A stretch of 64,000 bases of DNA from Shimazuella soli. GTDB taxonomy: Bacteria > Bacillota > Bacilli > Thermoactinomycetales > Thermoactinomycetaceae. A program made the position numbers and the translations under genes. Shown piece by piece: positions 61,590 through 64,000 of this stretch. The stretch is taken from NCBI RefSeq assembly GCF_022511585.1, contig NZ_JAKWBN010000002.1:558001-622000 (forward strand), written 5' to 3'. Each line of letters begins with the position of its first letter. Position 1 is the first letter of the stretch. Under the pieces are notes generated by a model, which was given only the letters and a program-made list of their open reading frames with translations, was not told where the DNA came from and did no database searches.

Positions 61590-61613
61590 GAGAACATCTC
61601 AACAGATGTTCTC
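61590..61613 (-). terminator. Terminator of the lactonase gene (minus strand)
   Basis: GAGAACATCT/AGATGTTCTC perfect 10-bp stem; on the minus strand it is followed by TTTTTC. Confidence 0.75.
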
Positions 61614-61627
61614 AAGCTATAAAACAA

Positions 61628-62647
61628 TTAGGAAACTTCTGAGCAGACTTTGCCCACACCTTTTTGTTTATCTTTTGAAACAAAAGCTGGATATGCCTCA
61701 GGTTTTAAGTGGCCATTTTGGTCAAACAAGGATGCTTCATATTGGAGCAATTGATCTCTTTCTTCTTCTGTGAGTATTCCATCTTCGAAGAATCGGTGTA
61801 CATACTTGTATTGATAATCATAGTGATCATGTGTAGGGACAATGACCATATTTGGCAATGCCTTACGGAGTTCGCGAATCCGTTTTATCGTATCTAAGTA
61901 TATGTGAAAGTCTTTTTTCGGTCCTGGTACAAATGCACATAAGTGTTCAAAATCGAGATGCCGTAAGGTATACAGACTATCTCCTGTAAGAAAAACATGT
62001 GTCTCCTCATCTGTACGCACGAGCAGACTAGCATGCCCTTTGGAGTGCCCTGGTGTTGGCAAAAAGATCAGGGAACCATCACCAAAGAGATCTTGGCTGG
62101 CATCAAAACTATGAAATGCTCCAGATGTAAAAGAAACAAAATCCCAATTTTTAATAGATGAATAGGAAGGAGGATAGTAAATGGGACGAAAACCAAATAC
62201 TTTATCATGTCTGGATTCCCATTCTTTTAATGGAACCATAACTCTTGCATGGGAAAAGCGATTGAGTTCTCCTACATGGTCTTCATGAAGATGAGTTAAC
62301 ACAACTGTTTGAATATCCGAAGGGCAATAACCTAACTTATCCAATTGAGCGGTCAGCTCCATGTTATCCTCTAAAACATATTCATCTTCATCCGTTGTAA
62401 CCCCGAAAATTCCTTTGTAATAAGATTTGTGTTCGCGCGCTTGTTCCATCGAGATACCTGTATCGATGAGGATCGGTCCGACATGTGGATGCTCGATGAG
62501 ATAGACATGAATCGGCACATTGATAAAGTGACTTTTGTCAAAAATCATATTCCAAACTGCACGATTGCCAATCCACCCATTTAATCCACCATAAAATTGT
62601 CCAAAAGGTACTTTTGTATAACCCGTTTGCAGAACATGAATTTTCAT
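61628..62647 (-). CDS. MBL-fold hydrolase, N-acyl homoserine lactonase-like
   Basis: 339 residues with the metallo-beta-lactamase signature HLHEDHVGE, the second metal ligands in TPGHSKGHASL and LTGDSLY, and a C-terminal THDHYDY. The N-terminal ILIDTGIS and the overall arrangement resemble AiiA-type quorum-quenching lactonases, though the protein is longer than AiiA (about 250 residues) and the substrate could be another lactone. ATG at 62647, AAAGAGAG upstream. Divergent from a TetR gene that probably controls it. Confidence 0.82.
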   Translation of the reverse strand: MKIHVLQTGYTKVPFGQFYGGLNGWIGNRAVWNMIFDKSHFINVPIHVYLIEHPHVGPILIDTGISMEQAREHKSYYKGIFGVTTDEDEYVLEDNMELTAQLDKLGYCPSDIQTVVLTHLHEDHVGELNRFSHARVMVPLKEWESRHDKVFGFRPIYYPPSYSSIKNWDFVSFTSGAFHSFDASQDLFGDGSLIFLPTPGHSKGHASLLVRTDEETHVFLTGDSLYTLRHLDFEHLCAFVPGPKKDFHIYLDTIKRIRELRKALPNMVIVPTHDHYDYQYKYVHRFFEDGILTEEERDQLLQYEASLFDQNGHLKPEAYPAFVSKDKQKGVGKVCSEVS

Positions 62648-62669
62648 AAATAACTGCTCTCTTTTTGTT

Positions 62670-62732
62670 AACGCAAGTTTTATAGCTTTAATATACCAGT
62701 ATGAAAATATAAATGCAAGTTTATTTGCGTTT
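62670..62732. promoter_or_regulatory. Candidate TetR operators in divergent promoter region
   Basis: AACGCAAGTTT (62670-62680) and the near-palindrome AATGCAA-GTTTA-TTTGCGTT (62712-62732) share GCAAGTTT half-sites. They sit between the lactonase and tetR genes. Confidence 0.45.
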
Positions 62733-62759
62733 AGATTGGAATTTTTTTATGATAGAAGT

Positions 62760-63380
62760 ATGAAACCTATAAAAAACCCTAATTCCAAACCAGATACAAA
62801 CAAAAAAACACCCAAAAAACGATTGGGAGGTCGAAGTGCTCGTATACGGGAAGCTGTGTTTCAAGCTGTTTTAGAACTATTAAATGAGAAAGGTTATGAC
62901 GCACTTAGTATTTCAGAAGTTGCCAAAAAAGCAGAAGTACATGAAACATCGATTTACCGTCGATGGGAATCGAAATCCAACTTGGTAATCCAAGCAGTAA
63001 TGGAGAAGTCCAATCAAGAGATCCCCATTCCTAACACTGGTGCATTGCGAATGGATTTACTTGAATTGTTGAAGTATGCAAGTGACTATCTCCAATCTGC
63101 GGATGGTAACTCGGTTATTCAAATGGCTGTTATGACAATGGGAAATGAGGAAATGGCATTAAGCAAACATTCATTTTGGAAGGAGAAAAATGTTCATTTA
63201 TCTATTATTTTTGAACGAGCAGTAACAAGAGGAGAAATACATGCAAACCTGGATTGGTCTTTGCTCATAGAACTTCTTTTAGGTCCCCTGTATTTTAGAA
63301 AGATAATGAGCGAGAAGGAGTTAAATGAGGAGATGATTACATTTATCGTGGATACAGCACTCCATGGTATTGAAATATAG
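62760..63380 (+). CDS. TetR/AcrR family regulator
   Basis: 206 residues with an N-terminal helix-turn-helix (REAVFQAVLELLNEKGYDALSISEVAKKAEVHETSIYRRWESKSNLV) and a TetR C-terminal ligand domain. A basic, Lys/Pro-rich tail of about 25 residues precedes the HTH. The ATG at 62760 is the likely start; the frame is open from 62736 and the ribosome site is weak. Divergent from the lactonase gene. Confidence 0.87.
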   Translation: MKPIKNPNSKPDTNKKTPKKRLGGRSARIREAVFQAVLELLNEKGYDALSISEVAKKAEVHETSIYRRWESKSNLVIQAVMEKSNQEIPIPNTGALRMDLLELLKYASDYLQSADGNSVIQMAVMTMGNEEMALSKHSFWKEKNVHLSIIFERAVTRGEIHANLDWSLLIELLLGPLYFRKIMSEKELNEEMITFIVDTALHGIEI

Positions 63381-63488
63381 AAAAACAAAATCTAGTAAGC
63401 AAAATGGATAGTGAAATGAACTAGTTTTCATACAGATTTGGAAATAGAGATCAAATCGTGGTTTTACCCCCATAGGAAGTAAGCGAGA

Positions 63489-63514
63489 AAGAGAACATCT
63501 TAAAGATGTTTTCA
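63489..63514 (+). terminator. Probable terminator after tetR
   Basis: AGAACATCTT pairs with AAGATGTTTT around a short loop. The sequence is close to the hairpin at 61590-61613. Confidence 0.5.
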
Positions 63515-63701
63515 AAATCTACTTGGGGGTTTTTCTATGTTTTCTTGAACGAGTTATGGTTATTGGTTTTTATGTACTCTCCTTTGCCGGCTTTTTTGAT
63601 GAATGGATATCGGATAATCGTGAATTTTCGTGGCGCTGTTTCTCAATGCACTAGCCTATTTTCTGTTGTAAACGATCCAGTCCCAGCTTCTGTTTCGGCA
63701 T

Positions 63702-64000
63702 ATGAAGCAAAAGACAGGTGCTGTAGGTGTGGTGCAATTGATGAATGCTGTCGTTTATCTGATGATGTTTGTTCTCGGATGGGCGACACAGCGATTCGAT
63801 TTGCCATATAAGGCGATTTGGGGTTTGCAACTGGTGTTGCTCCCAGCTGCCGGTATTGCACTGTACTATTTGGTACAGTATTTTCGGATCCAAGAGGAAC
63901 AGACATGGAAGGAGTGCCGAGATGAGCTGATGCAGCCAGTCGTCAATTTCATTCGTACTTTTGGTACTCGCCATGGTGATCTACACAAGTCGACCACTGG
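63702..64000 (+). CDS. Membrane protein, 3' end outside window
   Basis: Open frame from ATG 63702 (MKQKTGAVGVVQLMNAVVYL...) to the window edge, about 99 codons. Two hydrophobic segments (LMNAVVYLMMFVLGWA; LQLVLLPAAGIALYYLVQYF) are followed by a charged region (QEEQTWKECRDELMQ). I do not recognise it. GC is higher than in the preceding genes. No ribosome site is seen. The 320 bases between tetR and this frame contain only pieces of frames (one reads MVIGFYVLSFAGFFDEW), so an upstream frameshift is possible. Confidence 0.4.
   Translation, partial: MKQKTGAVGVVQLMNAVVYLMMFVLGWATQRFDLPYKAIWGLQLVLLPAAGIALYYLVQYFRIQEEQTWKECRDELMQPVVNFIRTFGTRHGDLHKSTT

Noticed and set aside
63506-63811. 101-codon plus-strand frame after tetR
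   Set aside because: It starts within the hairpin after tetR, is Cys/Arg-rich near its end, and overlaps a more protein-like frame beginning at 63702.

Overview
The window comes from a low-GC, endospore-forming Firmicute, probably Bacillales and plausibly Thermoactinomycetaceae; the family placement is inference. The strongest anchor is the run rsmB-rlmN-prpC-prkC-rsgA-rpe-(thiT)-thiN-spoVM, the order known from Bacillus subtilis, with an inserted thiamine transporter gene. It ends in a 26-codon spoVM gene with a TTG start, which fixes the organism as a sporulator.

Layout. 1-3.8 kb: end of a phosphoketolase gene and an S9 peptidase. 4-5.7 kb: dinB and an orphan gene. 5.9-11.6 kb: an RbsABC-like sugar ABC transporter operon with a TrpA-like aldolase and an FGGY kinase. 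11.8-20.2 kb: the conserved translation, Ser/Thr-phosphorylation, thiamine and sporulation block. 20.2-21.6 kb: rpoN (sigma-54) on the minus strand. About 21.67-35.07 kb: a composite mobile region bounded by matching inverted termini of a Tn552-like element (resolvase with a res site, DDE transposase, AAA+ ATPase). It holds an amber-interrupted secreted crystallin gene, remnants of Tn4430-type and other Tn3-family transposons, two orphan genes and a cassette of FAD monooxygenase, MFS exporter and PadR repressor. 35.1-42 kb: a histidine kinase with a solute-binding sensor domain, an NtrC-type sigma-54 activator, a polar amino-acid ABC transporter behind a recognisable -24/-12 promoter, and a HutG-like formimidoylglutamase. 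The mobile element therefore sits between rpoN and a sigma-54-dependent regulon.

42.2-64 kb is a mosaic: a GC-rich cupin/HExxH gene pair, a LOG-family gene, a P450, a 13-copy tandem repeat, endonuclease IV, a DUF3231 protein, an APH-like kinase and a TnpB-only insertion sequence. Then come a complete fructose PTS operon (fruR-fruK-fruA-fruB-HPr), an SDR, a lipoprotein, further orphan genes, an XRE-TPR regulator with a decayed tandem copy, a three-gene unit with paralogous outer genes, and a divergent MBL lactonase/TetR pair. Three copies of a palindromic repeat with a GGGGAC core lie between 55 and 59 kb. Several genes (24.2, 42.3-43.8, 57.5 kb) are clearly richer in GC than their surroundings and look acquired. 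No rRNA, tRNA or CRISPR array was recognised.
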